The translations under genes were made by a program, and so were the position numbers. A DNA stretch of 64,000 bases. Source: Mammaliicoccus sciuri (GTDB lineage Bacteria > Bacillota > Bacilli > Staphylococcales > Staphylococcaceae). Shown here piece after piece: positions 9,074 through 18,709 of the stretch (positions are counted from its first letter, which is position 1; the number at the start of each line of letters is the position of its first letter). The notes under the pieces are model-generated. The model saw only the letters and a list, made by a program, of their open reading frames with translations. It had not been told where the DNA came from and searched no databases. The DNA lies in contig NZ_PPQD01000018.1 of assembly GCF_002901825.1 (NCBI RefSeq), positions 125,252 through 189,251 on the forward strand, written 5' to 3'.

Positions 9074-10003
9074 CTAAGAAAAATTCAACATATCTAACTT
9101 GTTGCGAATACTTGCTTTATCTATAGATTCACCTATTATGACAATTGTTAATGGCATATTCATTATTTCTGGTTCATATTGAGGTACCCCAAATGCATAT
9201 TGAAATAAATAAGTTTGCTCTGGTTCTTCCCTAAACTTCAGAAATCCTTTAATTCTAAGAATCGAATCAGGTAATTGTCTTAAGAAATTCATTAATAGTT
9301 CCATTTCTATCGGACCACTAAATGTATAATTTATGGATTGAATACCGTGATGATGACTATGTTTAGCTTGAAGTGACAAAACTTCATTTACAGGTATTTC
9401 AACACCATCAATATTTGAAAACTGCGTAAAGTGTAGCACTGGTTGATGTTTGATTGTTTGTAATGACGTTTCTAATGATGCTTTTTCTTCAGCAGATAAT
9501 TCATCAGACTTATTAATAATAATCAAATGAGAATATAACATTTGTTCTTCCATTAATTGTTTCGTCTGAACGGTATATCTCGATCTTTCTAAATATCTTT
9601 TGCCGTCCATAACACCAATGATTGTTGGCATTTCAACTTTATCTACTAATGTAGGGTTTTGACATGCATCCACTACTTCTACAGGATGCGCAATACCAGT
9701 AGCTTCAATTAATACAAGATCAGGCTGGTCTTTATGATATAAATTATGTAATACAACTTCAATATCATCTTTCAATGAGCAACATATACAACCATTTAAT
9801 AAACTTTGAGTAGAGACATCATCACCTAACAAATTACTATCAACATCAAAAGAACCAAATTCATTCATAATGATTGCGACCTTTTGGCCAGAGTTTTTTG
9901 CTTTCATGATGAGTCTTTGAAGTAATGTTGTTTTACCACTTCCTAAAAAACCTGTCAAAATTGTTACTGCCATTTTATTTTTATTCTTCATACTTTGACT
10001 CAT
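9074..10003 (-). CDS. CobW/COG0523-family GTPase, metal chaperone
   Basis: A G3E-family P-loop GTPase of 309 residues from the ATG chosen here. Walker A is GFLGSGKTT (18-26), the metal-binding CxCC motif is Cys72-x-Cys74-Cys75, the base motif is NKSD, and a histidine-rich KHSHHHG stretch lies near 215 before the CobW C-terminal domain. Family members deliver Zn2+ or other metals to target enzymes. An upstream in-frame TTG (10009) is open, but AAGGTGG is spaced properly only for the ATG at 10003. No zinc-regulator box was identified upstream. Confidence 0.87.
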   Translation of the reverse strand: MSQSMKNKNKMAVTILTGFLGSGKTTLLQRLIMKAKNSGQKVAIIMNEFGSFDVDSNLLGDDVSTQSLLNGCICCSLKDDIEVVLHNLYHKDQPDLVLIEATGIAHPVEVVDACQNPTLVDKVEMPTIIGVMDGKRYLERSRYTVQTKQLMEEQMLYSHLIIINKSDELSAEEKASLETSLQTIKHQPVLHFTQFSNIDGVEIPVNEVLSLQAKHSHHHGIQSINYTFSGPIEMELLMNFLRQLPDSILRIKGFLKFREEPEQTYLFQYAFGVPQYEPEIMNMPLTIVIIGESIDKASIRNKLDMLNFS

Positions 10004-10206
10004 ATTCAAACCACCTTTCTGTAATTATATGATATAAGTTCAGAAACTACAAAGACTTAAAGTTCATCCTATAACTTATACTTTAAATATTCATAAATTA
10101 CACATCACTAAAATATTTACAAAATAAAAATATTCATTATATAATGAATTAGGAGATTTCAAAAAAAAATAATGAACCATTGCATTTGTAGTTTGGGGGA
10201 AAGATT

Positions 10207-10653
10207 ATGCCGGATAAATTAGATATCCAAAACCAATTGTGTTTTAATTTGTATAATGCGCAACGACAAGTTAACCGCTATTATTCAAACAAAATTTTCA
10301 AGACGTACAATATTACATATCCACAATATTTAGTATTAACGATTTTATGGGAAACCGCACCGGTCAATGTCAAAAAGCTTGTAACAGACTTAGCCCTAGA
10401 TACAGGTACTGTATCCCCTTTATTAAAAAGAATGGAAAATTTAGATTTAATTAAACGTGTACGTTCTGAATTAGATCAAAGAGAAGTGTTTGTTCATCTA
10501 ACTGAAAAAAGTGAACAAATGAAACCACATTTACACCAAGCTTCACATTTAATTCAAGATGTATCAGAGTTAAATGATGAAGAAACCAATCAATTAAACA
10601 ACTTATTACAAAAATTGATCAATAATGTAGATAAAATCAATCAAGAAAAATAA
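10207..10653 (+). CDS. mgrA: HTH-type global regulator MgrA
   Basis: A 148-residue MarR/SarA-family winged-helix protein very close to S. aureus Mgr[46 protein letters not shown] and the [10 protein letters not shown] wing are all recognisable. The redox-sensing Cys12 is present. MgrA controls autolysis, capsule, efflux pumps and virulence in S. aureus and leaves DNA when Cys12 is oxidised (established for S. aureus). The neighbourhood (cydCD-like ABC genes and uppP) matches the S. aureus mgrA locus. Compare SarZ at 50191, which lacks the cysteine. Confidence 0.95.
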   Translation: MPDKLDIQNQLCFNLYNAQRQVNRYYSNKIFKTYNITYPQYLVLTILWETAPVNVKKLVTDLALDTGTVSPLLKRMENLDLIKRVRSELDQREVFVHLTEKSEQMKPHLHQASHLIQDVSELNDEETNQLNNLLQKLINNVDKINQEK

Positions 10654-10685
10654 TACAGCAAGCCTCTATCATCTTGCTCAAAATA

Positions 10686-10735
10686 AATAAGCATATCACG
10701 CAACTGAATTCTCAGTTTAAAGTGATATGCTTATT
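10686..10735. terminator. Bidirectional terminator between mgrA and cydC
   Basis: A perfect 14-bp stem AATAAGCATATCAC with its complement around a 22-nt loop, A/T runs on both sides, between convergent genes. A weaker AGCAAG/CTTGCT hairpin precedes it at about 10657. Confidence 0.88.
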
Positions 10736-10736
10736 T

Positions 10737-12404
10737 TTAATCTAATTGCTCATTATATTGAATGACTTTATATAAATAACCTTGTTCTTTAATGAGTTGT
10801 GTATAACTACCTTGCTCTATGATATGTCCTTCATTCATAACGATTATATGATCGAAGTATTGTAAATATTTCAAGTTGTGCGTCACAATTACAATCGTAT
10901 CGTCTTTATTTAATAAGAGATTCATAACATTTTCTTCATTTTCTTCATCTAATGAAGCTGTTGGTTCATCAAGTAACCATATTTGTGCTTTTCTTAACAA
11001 CAATCTTGCTAAAGATAAACGTTGGCGTTCCCCACCTGAAATATTCTCAGCATTTTTAGTTAGCTGCTGATCTAAGTTTAAATGCTTTAAATTCACAGCA
11101 GCAAGAACGTTAGTCATAAGTTCATCTTCCACATCAATTAATAAATTCTCTCTTACTGTGCCTTCGAAATAATGATTATGTTGCAACATTGTATTGATTT
11201 CATTCACATAATCTTCTTGAATCATATGAGACAACTGTTCACTTTTATAGGATAAACTGCCATCATTCACACTATATAATCCCATTAATATATTGAGCAT
11301 AGTTGTCTTACCTGAACCTGAAGGACCTATAATAGCTACATGATCCCCTTTATTTATTTCAAAGTTAATTTGAGATAACGTTTCTCTTTCTTGGAAGTCA
11401 TATTTAAACATTACATTCTCTGCTTTATACAATGCATGATTTTGAACTGAACGTTCTTGAGGCACCTCAAATGATTGATTGATGACTTCTTCAATATTTT
11501 TAAGACTTCGCTCTGTATCCGCTTTGTAAAATGCAACATTAGTCATTGGGATAGCTTGTTCAAATAACGTAATTGTAATCATTAATATACTCGCAAAGAA
11601 TACAGCGTTTAATACGCCGTCTTGTATTTGCCAAATACATAAAATGGTCATACACCAAATACTCACCATAGATGATAAATTCAGCATAAAGTCATAAGAA
11701 CTTAAAAATTTCTGTTCTTTATATTTTCTATCTTCATATTGGTATTGTTTATTTAAAACTTTCTCTTTAAATGCACGATATTGTTGGAATCTTTTTAATT
11801 CTGAACGTCCTTTTTCAAAATCAAAGTATTCAGCCACATATGCTTCTTCACTTTGTTGAACAGCTTCAGATAAGCTTTCAGCTCTTTTAGCTGATAAATA
11901 AGGGATGACAATGACTGACATCAACATTGAAAGTCCTATAATCACACCGGCATATATATTGAAATTAATCATCACGAGTATTGTTATAAATGTCGTAATG
12001 ATAATAACAATTGGTGGATAATATACTCTTAGTAAAATATTTTGTAATCGTTCAACATGGTTTACCATTTGCGTTAATAAATCACTCGAACGGTATCTTC
12101 TAAATACGTTTGGAACAATTGGGATGAGTTGATTAAATAAGTTAACACGTATATCCCTCAACATTGTAAATGTAGAACGATGCGAATATAATCTTTCGAA
12201 ATATCTAGTAATTGCACGAACAAAACCAAATAACTTAATAGATACAATTAAAATCATTAATGCATATAAAGGTGTTCCAAGTGCACTTTTAGATATCATA
12301 TATCCACTTAATGCAAACATTCCAAGTGCAGTTAGCATGCCAAAGACGCCTATTACAATAGAAAGATAGAAGTCTTTATCAAATTTAATTTTTATTTTTT
12401 TCAT
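10737..12404 (-). CDS. cydC: ABC transporter CydC-like (thiol/haem export half-transporter)
   Basis: A 555-residue fused permease-ATPase. About six membrane helices lie in residues 15-290. The ATPase domain (about 325-550) has Walker A GPSGSGKTT, signature SGGERQRLSLARLLL, Walker B WLLDEPTASLD and the H-loop VTHN. In E. coli CydDC exports glutathione and cysteine and is needed for cytochrome bd assembly. The staphylococcal role is inferred from homology only. It overlaps cydD by 4 nt and lies downstream of it. Confidence 0.82.
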   Translation of the reverse strand: MKKIKIKFDKDFYLSIVIGVFGMLTALGMFALSGYMISKSALGTPLYALMILIVSIKLFGFVRAITRYFERLYSHRSTFTMLRDIRVNLFNQLIPIVPNVFRRYRSSDLLTQMVNHVERLQNILLRVYYPPIVIIITTFITILVMINFNIYAGVIIGLSMLMSVIVIPYLSAKRAESLSEAVQQSEEAYVAEYFDFEKGRSELKRFQQYRAFKEKVLNKQYQYEDRKYKEQKFLSSYDFMLNLSSMVSIWCMTILCIWQIQDGVLNAVFFASILMITITLFEQAIPMTNVAFYKADTERSLKNIEEVINQSFEVPQERSVQNHALYKAENVMFKYDFQERETLSQINFEINKGDHVAIIGPSGSGKTTMLNILMGLYSVNDGSLSYKSEQLSHMIQEDYVNEINTMLQHNHYFEGTVRENLLIDVEDELMTNVLAAVNLKHLNLDQQLTKNAENISGGERQRLSLARLLLRKAQIWLLDEPTASLDEENEENVMNLLLNKDDTIVIVTHNLKYLQYFDHIIVMNEGHIIEQGSYTQLIKEQGYLYKVIQYNEQLD

Positions 12405-14035
12405 GACATACCACCACCTTTTTGAGATGCGTCATATGATTGAACTGTTCCATTATGAATTTCTATAAAATCAGTGGCATATCTCAACACTTCTTTTCGA
12501 TGCGCGATTGTGAGAATAGTCTTTTGATGCGCAAATTGGTTAACAGTTTGCACGATAAGTTGTTCGGTTTCAATATCTAATCCAGTTGTTGGTTCATCAA
12601 AAATAACCACATCTGGATCAAGTAATAGTAATCTGGCTAGTTCTATTCTTCTCATTTCTCCACCAGACAACATTTCATAACCATCACCAATCATAGTATG
12701 CATACCTTTAGATAATTGTTTTACTTTTTCAAGTAAGCCCACTTCAGTTAACACTTCATTAACACGTTTTTCATCATAATTTTGGAACATCGTGACATTT
12801 TCATACAAAGTTGCGCTGAAAATATAAGGTCTTTGAGATAAATAACCCATTTTTAGTGGTTTTTTATAAATAATCTTACCTTCATTGGGATTTAATTCAT
12901 TTAACATAAGTTTGATTAATGTCGATTTACCAGCACCACTGGGTCCAATAATTGCTGTATGATGATTTTCTTTTATACTTAAATTGATTTGATCAAATGA
13001 AAAATCTTTACGCTCTGGGTAAGTGAATGATACATGATCAAATTGAATGAGATCTTCATCATTAATATTTGAGTCAATATGAATGTTTGAAGCTTGTATA
13101 GATTCTTCATTACTCATTTCTTCAATCAATTCAATATAACCTTCACTTTGTTTACCCGTATGGAAAGCTTGTCCTAGGTCTTTAATCGCATTATAAAATT
13201 CTGGTGCTAATAATAAAGTAATGATGGCAACTACAAAAGATACATCGTGAAATACGATTAATCTTAGGCCAACTTCAAGTGCCACAATACCTATTCCAAG
13301 CATTGAGATAAATTCCAACATTAAGCCTGATAAGAAGGCACTTTTCAAAATTTCCATTGTTAAATCTCTAAATGACGTACTTGATTTATAGATTTTTTCA
13401 GTCGTTTGATGTGTTCGATTGAATAGTTTTAACGATACGAGACCTTTTGTTAAATCTATAAATTCTGCTGCAAATTGATCTAAAGATTGCATTTGGTCTT
13501 TCGCTTTATCACGAGTTCTTAGTCCAAAGACAATATAGAACAGTGGAATAAATGGCGCTGTAATCATCATAATTAAAGCAGCTGGCCAATGAATAAAGAG
13601 TAATGTAATGATAATCGTTACTGGGATAATGGTTGATTTGAAGACTTGAGGCAAATAAGATTCATAAAAAGGATGTATACCCTCAACCACTTCAGTAATC
13701 ATTGTTATTTTAGTTCTATCTGTTTCATTATTTATCAATTGATGTCTAACATCTCTTTTAACTTTATAAGAAAGTTTTTGTCCTGATAATTGATTAAGGT
13801 AGTTAAAGCATGCTCTTAAAAGCAATACAATGAGCAAGATTGCTAGCCATAAATAAAGTTGTTGACCATTTGATTTTACGACGAGCATTTGGTTAATAAT
13901 TTTCCCTAAATATATATTTTGAAATACGACTGTTAAACTTAATAAAAACGAAGCGAGAAACATAAATATTTGCAACGTTTTATAATGCATACTATACTTT
14001 GTTAAATCTTTCACAATCTCACCACCTTGTTCCAT
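12401..14035 (-). CDS. cydD: ABC transporter CydD-like
   Basis: A 544-residue fused permease-ATPase, the partner of CydC. Membrane domain about 15-300; ATPase domain about 330-535 with Walker A GPSGAGKST, signature LSGGEMRRIELARLLL, Walker B VIFDEPTTGLD and H-loop IAHR. The two proteins should form a heterodimer in the cytoplasmic membrane. The 4-nt overlap with cydC indicates coupled translation. The operon converges on mgrA and diverges from uppP, as in S. aureus. Confidence 0.82.
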   Translation of the reverse strand: MEQGGEIVKDLTKYSMHYKTLQIFMFLASFLLSLTVVFQNIYLGKIINQMLVVKSNGQQLYLWLAILLIVLLLRACFNYLNQLSGQKLSYKVKRDVRHQLINNETDRTKITMITEVVEGIHPFYESYLPQVFKSTIIPVTIIITLLFIHWPAALIMMITAPFIPLFYIVFGLRTRDKAKDQMQSLDQFAAEFIDLTKGLVSLKLFNRTHQTTEKIYKSSTSFRDLTMEILKSAFLSGLMLEFISMLGIGIVALEVGLRLIVFHDVSFVVAIITLLLAPEFYNAIKDLGQAFHTGKQSEGYIELIEEMSNEESIQASNIHIDSNINDEDLIQFDHVSFTYPERKDFSFDQINLSIKENHHTAIIGPSGAGKSTLIKLMLNELNPNEGKIIYKKPLKMGYLSQRPYIFSATLYENVTMFQNYDEKRVNEVLTEVGLLEKVKQLSKGMHTMIGDGYEMLSGGEMRRIELARLLLLDPDVVIFDEPTTGLDIETEQLIVQTVNQFAHQKTILTIAHRKEVLRYATDFIEIHNGTVQSYDASQKGGGMS

Positions 14036-14174
14036 TATAACGCCTTTATGAAAAAAATAAACTAAAATGTATTATTAAATATTAGCATATTACATTGTAA
14101 TATTTGGTACAATGATGATACGGTGATTGTCTCTAGATAACCACAGACTTTCATAAAAATAGAGGAGCAAAGCT

Positions 14175-15020
14175 ATGTTTATATTAGAATTAATAAAAGC
14201 CATTATATTAGGTATTGTTGAAGGTTTAACAGAATTCGCACCTGTTTCATCTACAGGACATCAAATTTTAATAGATGATATGTGGTTAAAGTCTAAAGCC
14301 TTTCTTGGAAGCGAATCAGCATTCACATTTAAAGTTGTGATCCAATTAGGTTCGATCCTTGCAGCAGCATGGATATTTAGAAATCGATATTTTGAAATGT
14401 TACATATTAAACAAAACGAACAGAAAAAAAGAACATTAAAATTGTCACATATTATTGTCGGGCTTGTACCAGCTGGTATTCTTGGACTATTATTTGATGA
14501 CTTTATTGAAGAACATTTATTTAGTGTTCCAACTGTATTAATCGGTTTATTACTTGGGGCTATATATATGATTGGTGCGGATATGTATTCTAAACGCGTC
14601 ACAAATCCACACAAAGTAGATGATATGAACTATCCAAAAGCATTTGTAATTGGTCTATCTCAAGCAATTGCATTATGGCCAGGATTTAGTCGTTCAGGTT
14701 CAACCATTTCGACAGGTGTCTTCTTAAAGTTAGATCATAAAGCTGCTTCTGACTTTACGTTCATAATGGCAGTACCCATTATGTTTGCAGCGAGTGCAAA
14801 AGCATTACTTGGAAATCTACAATTTATAACGTTGGATCAAATACCTTTCTATATTGTAGGGTTTATCGCATCATTTATATTTGGACTTATTTCTATTAAA
14901 TTATTCTTAAAACTGATTAATAGAGTGAAATTAATACCTTTTGCGATTTATCGTATTATTTTAGTTATTATTATTGCCATTGCATATTTCGGTTTTGGAA
15001 TTGGTCAAAATATCGGCTAA
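14175..15020 (+). CDS. uppP: Undecaprenyl-diphosphatase
   Basis: A 281-residue BacA/UppP integral membrane phosphatase. Both active-site signatures are present: GLTEFAPVSSTGHQIL near the N-terminus and PGFSRSGSTIS near residue 173, with 7-8 hydrophobic segments. It recycles undecaprenyl pyrophosphate to the monophosphate lipid carrier for peptidoglycan and teichoic acid synthesis and gives bacitracin tolerance (family knowledge). A GAGGAG ribosome site precedes the ATG. Confidence 0.96.
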   Translation: MFILELIKAIILGIVEGLTEFAPVSSTGHQILIDDMWLKSKAFLGSESAFTFKVVIQLGSILAAAWIFRNRYFEMLHIKQNEQKKRTLKLSHIIVGLVPAGILGLLFDDFIEEHLFSVPTVLIGLLLGAIYMIGADMYSKRVTNPHKVDDMNYPKAFVIGLSQAIALWPGFSRSGSTISTGVFLKLDHKAASDFTFIMAVPIMFAASAKALLGNLQFITLDQIPFYIVGFIASFIFGLISIKLFLKLINRVKLIPFAIYRIILVIIIAIAYFGFGIGQNIG

Positions 15021-15104
15021 CGTATCGTACCAATCGTTTGAAGATTATGATATAGGGTATTGGAATAAGATATATTATAAGAAATGACTACGGAGGAATG
15101 ACTC

Positions 15105-15941
15105 ATGAATGATAAAGTTAAATTAATTGTTAACACATTACCACTTGTATTAGTTCCATTAATTAGAGAACGCAAAAAAATAAAAGAACATCCAGATGTT
15201 AAACATGTAACTGAAACGACTGTTGATTTTTCACATAAAGTAAAAGATAAAACAATCGAAACGAAAGATAAAGTTGCAGAAAAAACACAACCTGTAAAAT
15301 CATATGTTGTTCAAAAGAAACGTTTATATGAATATAACAAACAAATGAAACAACCTTTTAAAGAAGAACAAAAAGAAGCAAAACAACAACAAAAAGAAAT
15401 TGATCATTTAGATAAAAAACTTCAAAAAAATATCGATGCTCGTAATAAAGAAGAAGAAAAAGCACAAAAAGAAAATAAAAAAGCGCGTATTAAAGAATTG
15501 ACTCATTACCAAAAAGTTGAAGAACAACAAGCTAAAAAAGGTGAAAAACTTCAAAAAGAAAACGAAAAAGATGTGACGAAGTTAGATAGAAAGTTACAAA
15601 GTAATATCGAAGCGCGTGAACAAGAAGAACAAAAATTAGGGCAACAAAACAAAGAAGAACGTATTAAAGAAATAAAGAAATATGAGGGACATCAAATGAA
15701 CACAGCAACTACACAAAGCAGTAATGCAAAATCAATCAACGACGTAAGCTCTAAACAAGCAAAACCAAACATCCAAGAATTAGTCAATGAAAGAGTTAGA
15801 AATGAGAAAGAAGAAAAATCTAGTCATCTTCTATTTAATCAACATAAATCGTCAATGTCTCAACATATCAGCCAATTTCCATATGATGAACATACGACTG
15901 AACACCAAAAATCTAAGAAAAGATTTCGTCGCAATAAATGA
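15105..15941 (+). CDS. Lysine/glutamate-rich coiled-coil protein with internal repeat
   Basis: A 278-residue highly charged protein of unknown function. A short hydrophobic stretch (7-20) is followed by a long predicted coiled coil. Two related segments, about 99-136 and 156-193, repeat with a 57-residue period; each has LD-KLQ-NI-AR-EE, then RIKE. The C-terminal third is polar, Ser/Gln-rich and ends in basic KKRFRRNK. The sequence looks like an elongated membrane-associated or nucleoid/envelope linker (inference). Its stop overlaps the next ATG by 4 nt, coupling it to the DUF188 protein. Confidence 0.75.
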   Translation: MNDKVKLIVNTLPLVLVPLIRERKKIKEHPDVKHVTETTVDFSHKVKDKTIETKDKVAEKTQPVKSYVVQKKRLYEYNKQMKQPFKEEQKEAKQQQKEIDHLDKKLQKNIDARNKEEEKAQKENKKARIKELTHYQKVEEQQAKKGEKLQKENEKDVTKLDRKLQSNIEAREQEEQKLGQQNKEERIKEIKKYEGHQMNTATTQSSNAKSINDVSSKQAKPNIQELVNERVRNEKEEKSSHLLFNQHKSSMSQHISQFPYDEHTTEHQKSKKRFRRNK

Positions 15942-16399
15942 TTAACAGAATTATTATAGATGGAGATGCTTGTCCAGTTACGGATGATATCATTCGCTTA
16001 ACTCAACATACAAGCATCTCTGTTCTTATTATTAGAAGTGTTAACCATTTCTCACTAAGGGAATATCCCGATTATGTTTCAACAATATATGTTGATCATG
16101 GTGCAGATAGTGCAGACTTTAGAATTGTCAAATTGACGCAACCAGATGATATAGTTGTGACGCAAGATTATGGACTAGCGAGTCTTTTATTAAATAAAGC
16201 CCTTCACGTTATCCATCATAAAGGTTACGAGTATACGCCTCAAAATATTGAACAACTGTTAACGCAAAGACATATTTCTGCTCAAGTACGTCAACAAGGT
16301 GGTAGAACGAAAGGACCTAAAAAACTCACACAAGAAGACCATAAAGTTTTTTCAGAATTTCTATCAAAATTAATAAAAAAACATTCTGGACAATGGTAA
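15938..16399 (+). CDS. DUF188 (YaiI/YqxD, UPF0178) family protein
   Basis: A 153-residue protein with the family's IIDGDACPV motif near the N-terminus, SVNHFS, and DIVVTQDYGLAS followed by RRxxGGRTKGPK-like sequence (here QQGGRTKGPK). The fold belongs to the PIN-like nuclease group by motif (acidic residues Asp9, Asp11 and the TQDYGLA Asp), but no member has a settled function that I know of. It overlaps the preceding coiled-coil gene by 4 nt. A hairpin terminator begins inside its last codons. Confidence 0.88.
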   Translation: MINRIIIDGDACPVTDDIIRLTQHTSISVLIIRSVNHFSLREYPDYVSTIYVDHGADSADFRIVKLTQPDDIVVTQDYGLASLLLNKALHVIHHKGYEYTPQNIEQLLTQRHISAQVRQQGGRTKGPKKLTQEDHKVFSEFLSKLIKKHSGQW

Positions 16400-16411
16400 T
16401 CGTCCAGAATG
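16382..16411. terminator. Bidirectional hairpin terminator
   Basis: A 10-bp perfect stem CATTCTGGAC with its complement, overlapping the stop of the DUF188 gene and facing the 3' end of the minus-strand gene at 16415. The flanking T-run is modest. Confidence 0.7.
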
Positions 16412-16414
16412 TTA

Positions 16415-16666
16415 TTATTCTATCATTTGTTTTTTAGCTTTTTCTAAATTAACTTTATCTATTTCTTTCATTTGTTCTAATTCTAACCGCATCTTATCCG
16501 TCTCTAATAGATAGTTCTCATGCTTTAATTTTTCAAGCTCTAATTCATCTTTAACACGTTGGGATTTAATTTTTTCTATTCTAACCGTTTTACTTTGGTG
16601 GTTTTTTATAAGACCTGCTACTGATGAAATAAGCACAATAAGCACGACCATTAAAAATATATTCAC
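16415..16666 (-). CDS. Small single-pass membrane protein with coiled coil
   Basis: An 83-residue protein with an N-terminal membrane anchor (about 2-20) and a charged amphipathic helix from residue 30 to the end, rich in E, K, L and M with heptad-like spacing (ELEKLKHENYLLETDKMRLELEQM). The layout resembles PspB-like proteins, but no family signature is certain. A GGGGG-containing ribosome site precedes the ATG. It stands alone, convergent with the DUF188 gene and divergent from the LOG gene. Function unknown. Confidence 0.65.
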   Translation of the reverse strand: MNIFLMVVLIVLISSVAGLIKNHQSKTVRIEKIKSQRVKDELELEKLKHENYLLETDKMRLELEQMKEIDKVNLEKAKKQMIE

Positions 16667-16741
16667 AGTTATACCCCCTTCTTAAATAAATAGAAGTATC
16701 TTTTAAGTTATTATACTACATATGCGAGAGGAGTAATATAT

Positions 16742-17311
16742 ATGAAGAAAATTGCTGTTTTCTGTGGTGCAAGTAAGGGAAATGACCCAATTTATACAGA
16801 ACAAGCTTATGCGTTAGGTAAATATTTAGCCGAAAATAAATATGAATTAGTATATGGTGCCGGATCAACTGGCATGATGGGAGCAGTAGCCAATGGTGTC
16901 ATTGACCATGATGGTATTGCTATTGGCGTAATGCCAAGATTTTTAGGAGAACGTGAAATCGCTCATGAGAATTTAACAGAATATCATGTTGTCGAAACAA
17001 TGCATGAAAGAAAACAAATGATGTCTGATATGGCTGATGCATTCATTATGTTACCTGGTGGTGCTGGTTCTTTAGAGGAATTCTTTGAAATTTATACATG
17101 GTCTCAAATAGGACTACATCATAAACCAATTGGTGCATTAAATACTAAACAATTTTTCAATCCATTAAGTTTAATGATTGATCATTTAATATCAACTGAA
17201 TTTATCAGTTCAGATTATAAAAATTTAGCGATTATTAAAGAAAATATCGATGATTTATTTAGTGCTATGAAAATGGCACAACCCGTTAAACTTCGTGATT
17301 ATCAAAAATAG
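16742..17311 (+). CDS. LOG family protein (TIGR00730; nucleotide 5'-phosphoribohydrolase)
   Basis: A 189-residue Rossmann-fold protein. The family signatures are GAGSTGMMGAVANG and the catalytic LPGGAGSLEEFFE (usual PGGxGTxxE, here Ser for Thr). LOG proteins release the base from nucleoside 5'-monophosphates; the bacterial physiological substrate is uncertain. The annotation 'lysine decarboxylase' sometimes given to this family is historical. Its 3' end overlaps the convergent DUF523 gene by 26 nt, with no obvious terminator between. Confidence 0.9.
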   Translation: MKKIAVFCGASKGNDPIYTEQAYALGKYLAENKYELVYGAGSTGMMGAVANGVIDHDGIAIGVMPRFLGEREIAHENLTEYHVVETMHERKQMMSDMADAFIMLPGGAGSLEEFFEIYTWSQIGLHHKPIGALNTKQFFNPLSLMIDHLISTEFISSDYKNLAIIKENIDDLFSAMKMAQPVKLRDYQK

Positions 17312-17756
17312 TTAAAAATGTTTTTTCATCATAGACGTTAATACCATTTAATGTAAAGAGGGCTGTCGTAACACCGACACCTTCTTTTTTATTTCCCGTA
17401 AATGTACCATCGTATATAACAGTACTACCACATGAAGGACTGTCACTTTTCAGAATAACTGTATCGGCATTTAAATCTTTAATAATAGAGAGTGCACGTT
17501 TAGCGCCTTCTTTAAATTGTATTGTGACATCATGACCTGTAACAGTCATGACCTTTGCTTGATCATTCCACACATCACAACCATCTCCTCCGATGATTTC
17601 TGCTGGTTCTCTAGGAACTTGTAAGCCACCTAATATTTCAGGACAAATACTAATTGCTTTCTTCTCATCTATTAGATTCTTATAGAACAAATCTAACTTA
17701 TGGTTGCCATCATACCTTACTTTTTCTCCAACTAAACATGCACTAATAACGATCAT
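17286..17756 (-). CDS. DUF523 family protein
   Basis: A 156-residue protein starting with MIVISACLVGEKVRYDG, the DUF523 signature, and containing the second conserved cysteine motif LKSDSPSCGS, plus CPEILGGL. The conserved cysteines suggest a metal or iron-sulphur site; the family has no firm function known to me. Its tail overlaps the LOG gene on the other strand. It is 12 nt downstream of a GNAT acetyltransferase gene and is probably co-transcribed with it. Confidence 0.88.
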   Translation of the reverse strand: MIVISACLVGEKVRYDGNHKLDLFYKNLIDEKKAISICPEILGGLQVPREPAEIIGGDGCDVWNDQAKVMTVTGHDVTIQFKEGAKRALSIIKDLNADTVILKSDSPSCGSTVIYDGTFTGNKKEGVGVTTALFTLNGINVYDEKTFLTIFDNHEV

Positions 17757-17768
17757 ATCATCTACTCC

Positions 17769-18308
17769 TTACAATACTTTATGATATAAAACATGTGCTG
17801 CTAAATCATCATCATGTATGACTTTTGGATGTAAGAAATTCCTAATATGGTTCATTTCTAATTTTTCCATGACTCTTCTGGAAGGTTTATTAATTTCCGA
17901 CGTAAAACTATACACTTCATCGATACCTTTTGATTTAGCATATGTTAATACTGCTTCCGCCGCTTCTGTTGCTAACCCATTACCCCATACATCCTTATCC
18001 ATGCGCCAACCTATTTCATAAAAAGGTAATTCTGGGAAACTTAATTCGCTACCTTCTGGGATATAATTCAAACCTACCATACCGATAAAGCTTTTAGTTT
18101 CTTTTAATTCCACAGCAAATAAACCAATTTCATGTTGATCGATGACCGATTTCATTTGGTCAATCATATTTTCAGTCGCACGATAGCTCAATATATCTGG
18201 AAAGTACCTTCTCACTTCAGGACTTGCATTCATACTTTGAAATAATGCAACATCCTCATCTTTCCAATTTCTAAGTATTAAACGTTTTGTTTCAATGTAA
18301 TGTTTCAT
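17769..18308 (-). CDS. GNAT acetyltransferase, RimJ/RimL type
   Basis: An N-acetyltransferase of about 179 residues. The N-terminal ETKRLILRNWKDEDV strand is typical of the RimJ/RimL subgroup. The acetyl-CoA loop region reads WGNGLATEAAEAVLTYA, followed by SRRVMEKLEM. The acceptor substrate is unknown. An in-frame GTG three codons upstream (18317) is also possible; the ATG at 18308 follows GGGTGA. It leads a short operon with the DUF523 gene. Confidence 0.85.
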   Translation of the reverse strand: MKHYIETKRLILRNWKDEDVALFQSMNASPEVRRYFPDILSYRATENMIDQMKSVIDQHEIGLFAVELKETKSFIGMVGLNYIPEGSELSFPELPFYEIGWRMDKDVWGNGLATEAAEAVLTYAKSKGIDEVYSFTSEINKPSRRVMEKLEMNHIRNFLHPKVIHDDDLAAHVLYHKVL

Positions 18309-18339
18309 TTCATTCACCCAACCTTTATCATATTCAAAA

Positions 18340-18369
18340 AAGGATGTACTAATATTTTAGCACATCCTT
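18340..18369 (-). terminator. Terminator of aldA-DUF779
   Basis: AAGGATGT-x-CTAA pairs with TTAG-x-ACATCCTT, followed on the minus strand by T6. It lies 8 nt past the DUF779 stop. Confidence 0.85.
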
Positions 18370-18376
18370 CAAAAAA

Positions 18377-18709
18377 TTATGATCTTACTGAACTCCTAAT
18401 GTGAAATCTCTTCCCAGTTGGGCCTTCTATACTAAACATACCGCCTCTTCCATCAACAACATCGACTTCTAAATTCGTATGTTTCCAATATTCATATTGC
18501 TTATTATTCATATAGAATGGGACACCTTCAATTTCACCTAATTTCACGTCTACATCTCCAATAATTAATGTTCCTTCAACAAATAACATTGGAGAGCTAC
18601 CATCACAACATCCACCTGATTGATGAAATATAAGGTTTTCACCATGTGTTTTCTTTAATTCTCTAATGAGTGATTTGGCTTTTTCAGTAGCAGTGACTTG
18701 TTCAGTCAT
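18377..18709 (-). CDS. DUF779 family protein
   Basis: A 110-residue DUF779 protein with the family hallmark HQSGGCCDGSSPM (adjacent cysteines) and the C-terminal FSIEGPTGKRF. DUF779 genes are typically found next to aldehyde dehydrogenases, as here: the ATG follows the TAA of the dehydrogenase directly (TAAATG), implying translational coupling and a shared role in aldehyde oxidation (inference). The Cys pair could bind a metal or form a redox disulphide. Confidence 0.88.
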   Translation of the reverse strand: MTEQVTATEKAKSLIRELKKTHGENLIFHQSGGCCDGSSPMLFVEGTLIIGDVDVKLGEIEGVPFYMNNKQYEYWKHTNLEVDVVDGRGGMFSIEGPTGKRFHIRSSVRS

